From Loripinus fragilis (lineage: Eukaryota > Mollusca > Bivalvia > Lucinida > Lucinidae), in the NCBI GenBank assembly GCA_964019695.1, contig OZ026518.1:82579950-82643949 (forward strand): a DNA stretch of 64,000 nt, in the 5' to 3' direction. Numbering within the stretch: the first letter of the stretch is position 1; each line of letters opens with the position of its first letter. Made by a program: the position numbers and the translations under genes. Below are positions 54,101-62,608 of this stretch, piece after piece. The notes beneath the pieces were generated by a model that was given only the letters and a program-made list of their open reading frames with translations, was not told the origin of the DNA and did no database searches.

Positions 54101-57100
54101 TCAGTCTAAATTCAACAACATTTCAGATACTTGCAAGTCATTGAACATTATTTTTAAACAGGTGGAAGTCAGTCTAAATTCAACAACATTTCAGATACTT
54201 GCAAGTCATTGAACATTATTTCAAATAGATGAAAGTCAGTCTAAATTCAACAACATTTCAGATACATACAAGTCATTGAACAATATTTCAATCAGATGAA
54301 AGTCAGTCTAAATTCAACAACATTTCAGATACATACAAGTCATTGAACATTTTTTCAAATAGATGAAAGTCAGTCTAAATTCAACAACATTTCAGATACA
54401 TACAAGTCATTGAACATTTTTTCAAATAGATGAAAGTCAGTCTAAATTCAACAACACTTCAGATACATACAAGTCATTGAACATTTTTTCAAACAGATGA
54501 AAGTCAGTCTAAATGAAACAACATTTCAGATTAATACAATTTATTGAACATTATTTCAAACAGATGAAAGTCAGTCTAAATTCAACAACTTTTCAGATAT
54601 GTACAAGTCATTAAACATTATTTTAAACAGATGAAAGTCTGTCTAAATTAAACAATATTTCAGATACATGCAAGTCAAAAACAGTACTACAAACAGATGT
54701 AAGCCATTATAAAGTAAGTTTGTGGTGGCTAATTGTGAGTTTGTCACTTTCCCATTGGTATCCTGGGTCAGGTGTGGTACTTGATTGTATCGATTCCTGA
54801 TCTTTTCACCCTTATTTACTTTGCTCCGGTGCCTCCGGTAAGGATCGAACCAGTGACCCACTGAGGTCGAGCAAATCAACCATCTTCAAATTCTCAAGCG
54901 TTTAGATACTGATTCTGGTGAACATAAGTTAATCGACAAGTATATAATTTTGATCAGCCTGATATTCATGATGGGACGTAAAGCATCAAAACAAAAAAAA
55001 AACAATTCATGATATTAAGCCACACCATCACTTTTGGCTTTTACAGTGTGCAAACCCGAGACAGCGAATGCGCAGTTTACCATTATGACCATATTTATTT
55101 GGTAAATTTTAGCCCGCACGTCGACTTCGAATTCACTCTTGACACTTCTAATTAATCAAACGCAGGACATTTAACATTCCCAAATACTTTATCTTTGCCA
55201 CGAGAAAGTCGTTTTTGGGAAGTTTGTTTTCAGGCAAGGCACAAATCAACCTGCTTTATAAGCTACACCGATTTTCTAGGATATTGAAAACATGTAACTA
55301 GAATGTCTATTATCCATATATCTAATGAACAATACTGACTTCCAGATGAGACTGTGTTGATGGGTAGGTTGGTCCATGCCTTTGCTGTACGCATGGAGAA
55401 AACCTGGCTTTGTTTCATGCAAATAACATAGGCACAGACTAGCCTGCGCAATCGCGCTGGCTGATCAGCGACTTTGTTATTAGCTTTCTTGGAACAATAC
55501 AAGGCACGCAAAATTCCATCACTCTTGCTAGTCTCTTTAGCCGAGTATGCTTTTTTCGCAGGTTTTCTCGCGACCAGGAATTATGCTGTTAGCATGTTTT
55601 CTCCACACCATGGTTTACTGGGTGTGCCATTCGAGGTTTGGCCATATTTGGCGATAAGAAAACGGAAATATGGCTATCCTGTTTTGTATGATTTATACGT
55701 TTCCTGTTATGTTATGTTGTTGTTGTTTTTTTATGTTTTCCTCGTTAAATCACGCTTTCAGGTTTTCAAAATAAAACTATCTATGTGATAAATTGATTGT
55801 TTTGATTTGTTGACATATCAGAAGGATGATCAACTCTCTGACATGCGGACTGACTTACAAGACGGCTTGATGACTATTAGACTGGCTTTGCAATGCCTTG
55901 CATCTATTTCAAATACTGTTCAATGACCTGTATGTATCTGGAATATTGTTGAGTTTGACTGGCTCCAAAATGACTTGCAATGGTTCGAAATAATGTTGTT
56001 GACTTGAATGTATCTGAAATGCTCGTAATATTGAGTTTAATCTAAGTTTATAATTCATATACAAAGTAAAGAAAGGCGGCAAAGATCAGGAATCGATAAA
56101 ATCTAGTACCACAACTGACCCAGTACAGACATTTTATCTATCCTCTGATCAACCCAGGAAAGGTCTCGACTTGGCTAAAAGTTTCTGAAACGGGGCGTAA
56201 AGCATCTACTGAAGCAAACAATACTCCTAAAAGTTATCGTGTCTGACATCGAATGTCTTCACACAATTATGTTTACTTTGGGTACTGTCTTTCAGTCGTT
56301 CTGGGAAAAACTTAAAATTTCATAAAATTGGGACATTTTTTATTTTGCATGTGCTGTTTAATGGACGTATCAAAGAATAAAAAATCCATGTAGTGTTTCT
56401 TTACGAATTCGGAAATAGTCTCATTACTAAGGCCATTACATGACAATGGTTCTTTGTCATACACCCCAATTTTGATCCTCGAGCCCAAAAAAATCCAAAG
56501 GGTACTTGATTTTGAAGATAATTTATTCCATGACAAAATAATGTATTAATTATCTCGTAGTTTATTTCTTATCAAGTGTATCTACTTTAAGGGATTCCAG
56601 TGACATTTATGTCATTAGACACATTATTAGTAAAATAATAGGAATACAATTTTATTGCGGAACGAATTTTCTTAACACCCTCTAGATTGTAAGCAAACAT
56701 CTATGCTTATCTTTAGATAACTTGAACGTAAGAGACTGTAAGACAGTTGTGGGCTGGAACCCCTACTTTTGTCAAATTTGGCTGTACAGTAAAACCTGTG
56801 TAACACGACCACTCTCAAAAAGAACCAAAATTGGTTTTCAATACCAATTATCCCTTAATGGAGCATTCTGCAATACTTTCGACCTTCATTAAGCTACAAT
56901 TTGTCATGAAGTTCTTTGTTTTGTCTATTTTTGAGTGGCCGTTTCACACAGGTTTTACTGTATCAGTCATGTGAAAACAATTGATATTTTCTGCAGAATT
57001 GTAAAAATGCATGTTATAGCTTTCACTGATCAAATTCCGTAAATTGCATGAATTCTAATAATACGTGTTTGTTTGTTTTTTTGTTTTTGTTTTTTTTTTT

Positions 57101-60100
57101 TGGGGGGGGGGGGCGGGGCGGGGGGGGGGTGCTGTTTTGTTTTGTTTTTTGAATTTTCACTCTTGCGAACAGCCAGCAAAACCTAAAGAATTTGGGATAC
57201 ATGCATGGTTTTCATCTGCAAATAACATTGATAAAATCCAGAAAATTACATGGTATTTTTTATACGACTATCAATATTGATGGCTTTTCATGAGTGAAAT
57301 ATTTAAAACAGCCAGAAAAATTCGAAAGAATTTTCGGGAAAAATACATGTTTTTATTTGCCAAGAAAATTCATTGATCAAATTCAGCAAAATACATGATA
57401 TTATGTATCACTATTAACATTAACGAGTGTTAATCTAACCACAGGCAAGCTTAAACGTCCCCTCTGGCCAAATCTCATTCGTGTTATTCTGTAACGTTTC
57501 CGTCAATAGCTACATGTACATTCTTTTAATACATGCATGTATACACTATATATAACAGAATGAAGGATAGACTCGTGAGTGCGTGCGTGCGTGCGTGATT
57601 TGACCTTCAACACATAGTGCAGACTTCTCATGCACATATTTTATCAGTTGTTTTATTATACCTATATTAGCATAGCGTCCTTTTTGTGGGACGTTTGCAA
57701 ACAGTGCAGACTCAGATCAGACGCAGGGTCTCCACTGTTTGCTTACAGATTTTTTCCATCAAGATTTCAATAAAAATGAAAAATACCACCCAACAACCCT
57801 TAAAACAGAAATGGGCCATTCCAATTGATAACGGTGGGAAATTCCATTCGGCTTAAATGGGTTAAGCGTGAGGCAGGGAGGCTTAGTCTCGAGCTCGCTT
57901 GTCATGCGATGGGGTCGGATTGACGTTTATGGTTTACGAGTAGGGTTGAGGGTTAGATCATGCTTTTGTAGAGATGCCATTTATCGACAAAGTATTCTTG
58001 GGCTTTACCACGAGAAAAAATAACCTGTCTTCTGAATTTGAAACCATGTAAGACCCAACCCCGCCTGCTCAGCTACAGAGACTAGCTAGAATATTGAAAT
58101 TTGCATATGTAGTAAGTTTAGCTATTACAAGGGTCATCTGATAAAGAATGAGACTTTCTTCATAGTCTGGAAATATATATGTATGTATATATACTCAGAA
58201 AAACAATTGAAGGATATTAAAATTATTTTGACTTTATAACATTTGGGAATATAATTTTCAAACAAATTATTTATGTCATTGATAGAATTATCACTATGCA
58301 ATTCACCAAAATGAAAAATTGAAATTCACGGGTCATTGGTTACGATACAGTACTACACCAAATGTACCGACCCTCTCTACCCAAAGTTCACAAGCAAATT
58401 TAGCGCTCCCAATTTTTGCTGCAACCTTTACCAGTTCATTGCTTATGTTCAAATGCCGACCACAGACAAAAGTTAATACCAATTTATCAGTCATCGCCTC
58501 TAATAATGGGTTAACTTCTTCAACTAAAAAACATAAATATGGCATACCCCGGTATTTGACTACAAATTTGCAGTAAAACACTGAAAACAGCTTCAAAAAT
58601 TAGGTGCCATTTTTGGAAGGAGAACCAGCGATGATTTTGGAGCCAGCCATTATGGAATACAAACGAGAAAAATGGGTTTCAATCAATTTTGAACGTGTGT
58701 GACTTTTCAGTATAGAGGGTTGAACCATTTGGATTTGTACTGTACTTAAACCATTGAAGCGTGACTAAAATAAAGCATCCATTTTTATTGCAGATGTCTC
58801 GAACTATGAAATGCGTGCATGATTAGTAAAGTTTTTTTATTGTATTGAATGCTTGAGATGGGACTGAATCCAAATATCCTTCAATTGTTTTTCTGAGTAT
58901 AGTTAAAAGTCACCACAATAATAGTATGACATCTAAGCAGTTCAGGAATAGAGCCAATATGTTTGTGGTTGTTCAGTTGCCATAGTAACGGGGTGTCTTG
59001 TGGAAGGACTTGAAGATGCATTGCCATGTTTTTATTCCTTTTTGAATACCCACTGTCATTTAAAGTCTTTTATTTTTGAACATAGATGGCATTTGACCGT
59101 TTGATCATTTCTACTGCTGAACAATTTTTGTGTTACATAAGCTGCAATAAAAATGAACCAAATACAATGTATGCATATTCTTTTTTTTTGGTTGCCTAGC
59201 AACCCAATTACCCAATTTTCTATAAACATACTACTTTATCTTACTATGATAACTATGTTAGTGAAGGAAATACCACATATGTATGGCTATATGCAGCTGA
59301 TTTAATTAAGCTTACATGAGCAAACCCCAGTTCACTTTAATTGCCTCGAACCATTGGATGTTTAAAACTTTTAAAGTCAATAGGTCAGCAAACACTTCAG
59401 ACATTTTTGAAAACTTGATTTTTTAGCTTTGTTCCCATAGTAAGAGTTCAAGACTTTGGAACATTACCTTCTCCTATTGGTTATAGACAGATTTCATGAA
59501 CATATATAAGAATCAGTAGATAAATAAACTATACATCTTAATCTGTTACCATGGTGACCACCTATACTGAGCTGTCCACGTATGTTTGCTTAGTCTTTTA
59601 ATGCTACCTAGCAACAAAAGCTGGAACTATATAGCCCGTCGAAAATGATACATATGAATAGCCAAACTGACGTGCTAGCTTTGTACGAGATTTTATAAGT
59701 CTAGCATGTAAATTCACTGCGCTATAGAAAAAAAGTCTCATCCTTTATTGGATGATCCTCGTATACTGGATCGAGATCTGCACCTTTGTTGTGGGTATGC
59801 AACAAAATCAGACTTTCTCGCGTGGAGTCCCATATGCAAAACTCCTGCTGGTAGGGTGACCAAATGCCATTAGGCCAGAATTTTTTATTTGTTGATTTAC
59901 GAGAAAAAAAATCAGATTAAGGGTAGGGACGACAAAAAAGCTGGTAATGACCTTTCGATAAAAAGAAAAGAGTTGAAGTCAGAGACCCTTAAAATGTGTT
60001 TCTCTAATCATTTACCAGACTAACAGTATTTAGAATCAGCTGTATGAAGATTTGTTAACTTCCAACTTGACAAGACGTCATACCTTTACATACTACCCTT

Positions 60101-62335
60101 TTTTCAGGGACAATCTGGGACCTTAAGCATTTTGTTTTATAGGGCAAGCGCAAAATTTAGGAGCACTGGGCTACTGGGCCCATGTTGTCTTTTTCCCCGC
60201 TTTTAACAGTGTCACTCTCAAAAACACAGACAGAATCTCACAAATCCATTATTTTCAAAGAATAATATTTAGAGTCGGCGGATAAAGAAAAAAAAATGAA
60301 ATTGATTTTTGTTTCAGCTTTTCACAAAATTACAGTAGGACGGGTTCGTAAATCAACTAATAAAAAAATCTGGCCTAACATGTCACAAAATTTGAGCCGT
60401 GGTATGAGATTTCCAACAATGTGGTATGTGCGACCAGCAAAGGCTCAGACCAGCCTGCGCATACGCCCAGTCTAATCAGAGCCTTTGCTCGTCGCTTAAA
60501 TATTCTATGGGTGTTAAGCTACTGACTGAGCATCATTTGGAGTTTCTAAGCTTAAAAGGAGGCTGCACATGCTGTTATGAGTTAACACTTGTCAAAATAC
60601 CACATTGTTGGAAATCACATGTCATGGCTCAAATATTGTTGGAGTAAAGTTGAACAAAGACAATACATTAACAAATTTATATTCTGTATTTAAGTTGATT
60701 GGTGAAGGGAGACAACAGGTGAATGTTCGAATACAATTGGCTGGTCTACCTGCATCATCTATGGATGTATTTAGAGGAATACACGTGCATGAGTTCGGAG
60801 ATATCGGTGACCAGTGTGCACGTGTTGGACCTCACTTCAACCCTAGCCAGACTCCCCATGGATCCAGAAGAAACTTCGCTTTGTAAGTATTGCAATACTC
60901 GGAAAAACGAATCCGCTGAAAATAGACTTAACCTGCAAAATGTGAAAACCTCAGAACATGTTGAATTGATTCTGTTTATCAAAACAATTAGCACCAACTG
61001 AAGCCAAACGGTAGTCTGCTTTTTACTAGAACCCAAAAGTCTCAAGAATCAAATATCTGATCTCCAGATAAGAGTGCGTAAATGTTTTTTTTTCTTATTG
61101 CTCAACCAAAACATAATTGAGGCGCGACATGGGATTTCCAACAATGTGGTATGTGCGACCAGCAAAGCCTCAGATACTTTCGTGGAGATTGATCATGAAA
61201 TAATTTCTACGGTCATTCTCCTCCCTTCCGCTGATCATTCAAGAAGGGTTGTTGTCAGTTACACGCGAAAGTATGTGCACAAATTACTGGTTAACCGCTT
61301 GTTCAAGCCTGCCCAGGAAAAAGTGTGGTCAAGTGAACTGACCGTCCCGCAATGACCATAGCTGTTGACTTGGGACGTAAAGCAACAAAACAAACAAACA
61401 AACAAAAGCCTCAGATCAGCCTGCGCATATGCGAAGGCTAATCAGAGCCTTTGTTGTCGTTTGAGTAATCTATTGTGTTAAGCTGCTGACTGAACATCAG
61501 TTGGAGTTTCTAAGCTGAAAAGGGGGCTGCACAGGCTCGTCTGAGTATACACTTGTCAAAATGCCACATTGTTGGAAATCACATGTCGCGGCTCAAATTA
61601 TGCTTAAACTGATGGATAAGAAAATAATAAGTTTTAAGCAAAAAAAAGTGGCTTATCCAGAACTATGGCCTGCAAAAATAAAACCAACGCCTTGAAAACC
61701 AGGGGTCACCGGTTCGATTCTCGGCTTCTTTCGGTGAGTCCTTTGGGTGCATAAAATACATACATAAACCATAAACCCTCCCGGCCCAGTACTGATTACT
61801 ACCCATGGAAAAGCCACAGAAAGATTTTTTTTTGGACTGCAAAAATATCAATATTATTATCTTATCGACACTGTACGACGTTACAGTAGAGCGGCGGCTT
61901 TGCCATTTTAGGCACCCACCACGTATATTCATCAGAACTACTACAGTAAAATCTGTGTAAAACGGCCACTCAAGATTGACAAAACAAAGATCTTTATTAC
62001 AAATGGTAGCTTAAAATGGAGGTCGAAAGTATTGCAGAATGCTCCCATTGGAGCATTCTGCAATACTTTTGATCTGCATTTAGGGATAATTGGTCTTAAA
62101 AGCAAATTTTTGGCCCTTTCAGAGAGTTGTCGTTTTAGACAGGTTTCACTGTATATGTTTGGCATCAGCAGTCTTCAATAAAACGTTTATATTCTTGCTT
62201 TGTTGTTCCAGCTTACGGCACGTAGGAGACCTTGGAAATATTTTGCAGAGTCAACAGGGAATGTCATCGACACAGTTCAGTGACCACGTCATTTCCCTTG
62301 AAGGGGTCAACAACATCGTTGGCAGATCCATTGTG
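45023..62335 (+). CDS. Secreted repeat protein with copper/zinc superoxide dismutase domain, 3' partial
   Basis: Exons are 45023-45689, 51385-51515, 60695-60882 and 62212-62335; phases 1, 0 and 2 agree at the three junctions, giving 370 codons in the window. Residues 1-16 (METVFIIGLFVTGCLA) are a signal peptide. Residues about 28-180 are octapeptide repeats of the type GVGTQFQP. A Gly/Pro/Phe-rich linker follows, then the SOD fold from about residue 245 (ATCMFND, VVGRIDFRQ). The metal-site motifs are intact: HVHEFGD (two copper His), GPHFNP (bridging His), an HG zinc His, and RHVGDLGN (zinc His and Asp). The cysteine of the intrasubunit disulfide precedes GPHFNP. The fourth copper His and the active-site Arg should be right of the window. 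Family knowledge predicts extracellular superoxide dismutation. Bivalve pernin/cavortin proteins are secreted SOD-domain proteins, but I recall altered metal sites there, unlike here. A GTG nine codons upstream was not used as start. Confidence 0.88.
45926..45995. repeat. GTTT and GGT microsatellite
   Basis: Four GTTT units followed by about twelve GGT/GCG-type triplets, in intron 1 of the SOD-like gene. A second GGT/GTT cluster lies near 46137-46200. Confidence 0.9.
46200..47718. other. Intron 1 stretch, little recognised
   Basis: No exon between SOD-like exons 1 and 2 was found here. A palindromic block at 47137-47205 (ACAGTGTTGATCCTGATCAG with CTGATCTGGATCTACACTGT) belongs to the inner part of the TTAAC-type MITEs. 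A hairpin near 46913-46966 pairs GCGATAAAA with TTTTATCGC. Confidence 0.4.
47719..47787. repeat. Perfect 27-bp stem hairpin
   Basis: AATCATGAATACTTCGGGTC then TCTTGCA (47719-47745) is the exact complement of TGCAAGAGACCCGAAGTATT then CATGATT (47761-47787), with a 15-base loop. There is no mismatch or bulge, so it is either a very young foldback insertion or under constraint. Confidence 0.9.
47983..48105. repeat. GTT microsatellite, about 40 units, with GCT interruption
   Basis: A long (GTT)n tract in intron 1, interrupted near 48000-48014 by five GCT triplets. It is a likely polymorphic site. Confidence 0.97.
48190..48988. repeat. About 450-bp-period repeat with GACCTTTGACCTTT words (left part)
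   Basis: Two diverged units contain GGCCTTTGACCTTTCAGTCA, CCAAGATGGCCGCCACGTCC (or its variant GTCGCCATGCCC), AATCTTCTTCTC and TTGACCTTGACCTACTTTAC. The array continues after 50516; the intervening element interrupts it. Confidence 0.75.
48989..50516. mobile_element. 1.5-kb insertion element with AAGAGCGCCATTG start and a 161-bp tandem core
   Basis: It splits the surrounding repeat between GAGACATTGGTTGTAAA and AGTACCAAAGGTCAAGCTGA. The uninterrupted version of the same junction exists at 50975-51008, where the two flanks are adjacent. The termini read CAAGAGCGCCATTG with GGTCGCTCACCTGAA at the left and AGTGCTCAGGTGAAA at the right. No transposase is present. Similar GCTCACCTG-ended repeats are, in my recollection, very common in bivalve genomes. 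Confidence 0.75.
49495..50300. repeat. Five tandem units of about 161 bp
   Basis: The phrase AACTTGGTAGAGGTC followed by ATGCTACATACCAAAT recurs at about 49561, 49722, 49883, 50042 and 50206, intervals of 161, 161, 159 and 164. Each unit also has CCTATATAAGCCTATGTAAA and GCCTTGTGGTTTCAGA. Confidence 0.9.
50517..51240. repeat. About 450-bp-period repeat with GACCTTTGACCTTT words (right part)
   Basis: Continues 48190-48988. It holds a perfect direct repeat of nuclear-receptor half sites, TGACCTTTGACCT, at 50538-50550, and two more CCAAGATGGCTGCCATG-type words (50703 and 51170). Confidence 0.75.
51385..51515 (+). CDS. SOD-like gene exon 2
   Basis: The acceptor is TTTTATTTTTCAG and the donor CAATTT|GTAAGT; phase 1 in, phase 0 out, 43 codons. 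It encodes SPIAALMMSLARNPNNYRYA and the first SOD strand CMFNDTMSTRVVGRIDFRQF. Part of a TTAAC-type MITE (TTGTCGTCTGCTGCAG to AAGGGTTAAA) ends about 25 bp upstream. Confidence 0.9.
51700..51834. repeat. One to two units of the 67-bp repeat at the 3' end of the retroelement
   Basis: CAGATGCAGGGCATTATAAA, CCAGTCTAAATTCAACAAT and ATTTCAGATC match the unit of the large array at 53668-54690 in the same orientation. It lies directly beyond the 3' end of the minus-strand reverse-transcriptase remnant. Confidence 0.75.
51835..53650 (-). pseudogene. Penelope-like reverse-transcriptase retroelement remnant
   Basis: Read 53650 to about 52440 on the minus strand with frameshifts. First comes STYDFSTLCTTLRYNL, then LIDLIERTFNKEGSPY, FGAKLYRQVVWTPMG (fingers), CAPVVVDLFLFCYERDFM, the catalytic block RFVDDIF, FEIVNLPFLDGDVPR with GVYISQLIRFARASS, NKLLTQKLLKQGYRYHKF, EPEFYGDLVY and CLVVNPITVDNFAYLFNC. 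The YxDD-type box is FVDD. Several stops and shifts make it dead. The untranslated 3' region (to 51835) ends with the complement of TACTTGATTGTATCGATTCC. The repeats on both sides suggest a Penelope-like element. No GIY-YIG endonuclease domain was recognised, so the clade is uncertain. It is antisense to the SOD-like gene, in intron 2. Confidence 0.8.
53668..54690. repeat. Tandem array of a 67-bp unit, about 15 copies
   Basis: The unit is AACATTTCAGATACATACAA, GTCATTGAACATTATTTCAA, ACAGATGAAAGTCAGTCTAA, ATTCAAC; the interval measured between 53849 and 53916 is exactly 67. Units are very similar except at the edges. The array lies at the 5' side of the minus-strand retroelement remnant, and single units also occur at its 3' side (51700-51834) and, inverted, at 55865-56030. 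Confidence 0.95.
54725..54830 (+). repeat. Fragment of the same retroelement 3' end
   Basis: TTTGTCACTTTCCCATTGGT, ATCCTGGGTCAGGTGTGGTA and TTGATTGTATCGATTCCTGA match 18830-18890 and the complement of 51840-51905, in the plus orientation. It directly abuts the 67-bp array. Confidence 0.8.
55345..55620. repeat. GCGCAGACCAGC-family repeat copy
   Basis: Contains GGAGAAAACCTGGCTTTG, the palindromic block GACTAGCCTGCGCAATCGCG, GCTGATCAGCGACTTTGTTA, TTGCTAGTCTCTTTAGC and, near the end, CAGGTTTTCTCGCGACC, the inverse of its start. It is therefore a complete element with inverted ends. Confidence 0.75.
55865..56120 (-). repeat. Inverted 67-bp-type units next to a retroelement 3' end
   Basis: On the minus strand the order is GTACTAGATTTTATCGATTC (retroelement 3' end, 56063-56120), then units with ATTTCAGATACATTCAAGTC and CCAGATACATACAGGTCATT. 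This repeats the retroelement-end plus 67-bp-unit arrangement found at 51700-51905. Confidence 0.75.
56130..56787. other. Intron 2 stretch, nothing recognised
   Basis: No exon or repeat copy seen. Confidence 0.4.
56788..56960. mobile_element. MITE with CAGTAAAACCTGTGTAAC ends (copy 1)
   Basis: Left CAGTAAAACCTGTGTAACAC then GACCACTC; right GAGTGGCCGTTTCACACAGG then TTTTACTG. 173 bp. The second copy is 61944-62151. Confidence 0.88.
57070..57135. repeat. Homopolymer tract: T run then G run
   Basis: GTTTTTGTTTT followed by about ten T, then about twenty G interrupted by single C. It is a low-complexity site prone to sequencing error. Confidence 0.9.
57579..57597. repeat. GTGC microsatellite
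   Basis: Four to five tandem GTGC units. Confidence 0.9.
57995..58125. repeat. Left half of a GCGCAGACCAGC-family repeat split by a transposon
   Basis: TTTACCACGAGAAAAAATAA, CCTGTCTTCTGAATTTG and GCCTGCTCAGCTACAGAGAC then TAGCTAGAATATTG match the complement of 43980-44105. The other half (CCTTTGTTGTGGGTATGCAA, GACTTTCTCGCGTGG) is at 59764-59840. The X-box element at 58126-59763 lies exactly between them. Confidence 0.75.
58126..59763. mobile_element. X-box-bearing mariner-like element (copy 3, inverted), itself containing a nested transposon
   Basis: The termini are TACAAGGGTCATCTGATAAA then GAATGAGACTTTCTT, and the complement ending ATCCTCGTA. X-box-like sites are at 58976-58989, 59191-59203, 59545-59558 and 59603-59615. 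Measured from the right end they lie at 148, 205, 560 and 774, close to the 148, 216, 583 and 786 of copy 1, so this copy is in reverse orientation. A 710-bp element is nested at 58191-58900. There is no transposase. Confidence 0.8.
58191..58900. mobile_element. Nested 710-bp transposon with perfect 28-bp inverted ends
   Basis: ATACTCAGAAAAACAATTGA then AGGATATT (58191-58218) is the exact complement of 58873-58900. The outermost TA suggests Tc1/mariner-type target choice. Open frames of 85 and 87 codons on opposite strands (58319-58596) have no recognised transposase motif. Perfect ends suggest a fairly recent insertion. Confidence 0.92.
59764..59840. repeat. Right half of the split GCGCAGACCAGC-family repeat
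   Basis: Partner of 57995-58125; see there. Confidence 0.65.
59841..60389. other. Intron 2 stretch, nothing recognised
   Basis: No exon or repeat copy seen. Confidence 0.4.
60390..60634. mobile_element. MITE with AGCCGCGACATGAGATTTCC ends (copy 3), just before SOD-like exon 3
   Basis: Left ATTTGAGCCGTGGTATGAGA then TTTCCAACAATGTGG; right CACATTGTTGGAAATCACAT then GTCATGGCTCAAAT. These are inverted ends of about 34 bp, the longest in the family here. It stops 60 bp upstream of the exon 3 acceptor. Confidence 0.9.
60695..60882 (+). CDS. SOD-like gene exon 3: metal-binding core
   Basis: The acceptor is TTCTGTATTTAAG and the donor GCTTT|GTAAGT; phase 0 in, phase 2 out. It encodes VNVRIQLAGLPASSMDVFRG, HVHEFGD, the disulfide Cys in GDQCARV, GPHFNP and the HG zinc ligand. 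A second possible acceptor, GACAACAG, would shorten the exon by eight codons in frame. The first is preferred for its pyrimidine tract. Confidence 0.93.
61115..61598. mobile_element. MITE with AGCCGCGACATGAGATTTCC ends (copy 4), opened by a SINE-like insert
   Basis: Left AATTGAGGCGCGACATGGGA then TTTCCAACAATGTGG; right GTTGGAAATCACATGTCGCG then GCTCAAATT. The body matches the other three copies except for an insert at 61176-61404. Confidence 0.9.
61176..61404 (+). mobile_element. SINE-like insertion with 12-bp target-site duplication
   Basis: The 229-bp insert is flanked by AAAGCCTCAGAT at 61164-61175 and again at 61405-61416. Its 3' end reads GACTTGGGACGTAAAGCAAC then AAAACAAACAAACAAAC, a short-repeat tail of the kind seen on mollusc SINEs and LINEs. 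I did not recognise tRNA boxes at the 5' end, so it may be 5'-truncated. Confidence 0.85.
61690..61760 (+). repeat. Possible tRNA-derived repeat fragment
   Basis: GGTCACCGGTTCGATTCTCG is a good Pol III B-box context, followed by GTGAGTCCTTTGGGTGCATA. No A box or tRNA stems were found upstream, so it is a fragment at best. Confidence 0.35.
61944..62151. mobile_element. MITE with CAGTAAAACCTGTGTAAC ends (copy 2)
   Basis: Left CAGTAAAATCTGTGTAAAAC then GGCCACTC; right CGTTTTAGACAGGTTTCACTG. It contains a perfect inner hairpin in which AGTATTGCAGAATGCTCC pairs with GGAGCATTCTGCAATACT. It ends 60 bp before the exon 4 acceptor. Confidence 0.88.
62212..62335 (+). CDS. SOD-like gene exon 4
   Basis: The acceptor is TGTTGTTCCAG and the donor ATTGTG|GTAGGT; phase 2 in, phase 0 out. 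It encodes RHVGDLGN with the last zinc ligands, FSDHVISLEGVNNIVGRSIV, matching the SOD strand order up to the segment just before the fourth copper His. The following exon is not in the window. Confidence 0.93.
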
Positions 62336-62608
62336 GTAGGTACATGCAACCATAACCCTTATTGACCGTACTACAAAAACAGGCATGAAATAACTGTTTT
62401 ATTACCCAACCCAACTGCAGCGTCTATTGAATGTATAATGTGAAGATGATGCGGTTTTGTAAGAAAACAGACAATTCCGCCTAATCTGCTCAATTTGGTT
62501 CTCATAGTGTTCCGTTCGTTCTACTTAAGAAAGCGAGTACCCACACTTGATGTTTCTGACCATTAACAACGAAGTTATGGGTGCTTCATGCCTCATATCC
62601 GCCATAGT

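Noticed and set aside
53668..54690. Regular 67-bp repeats that at first sight resemble a CRISPR array.
   Set aside because: Whole units repeat with no variable spacers, and the surroundings are clearly those of an animal genome.
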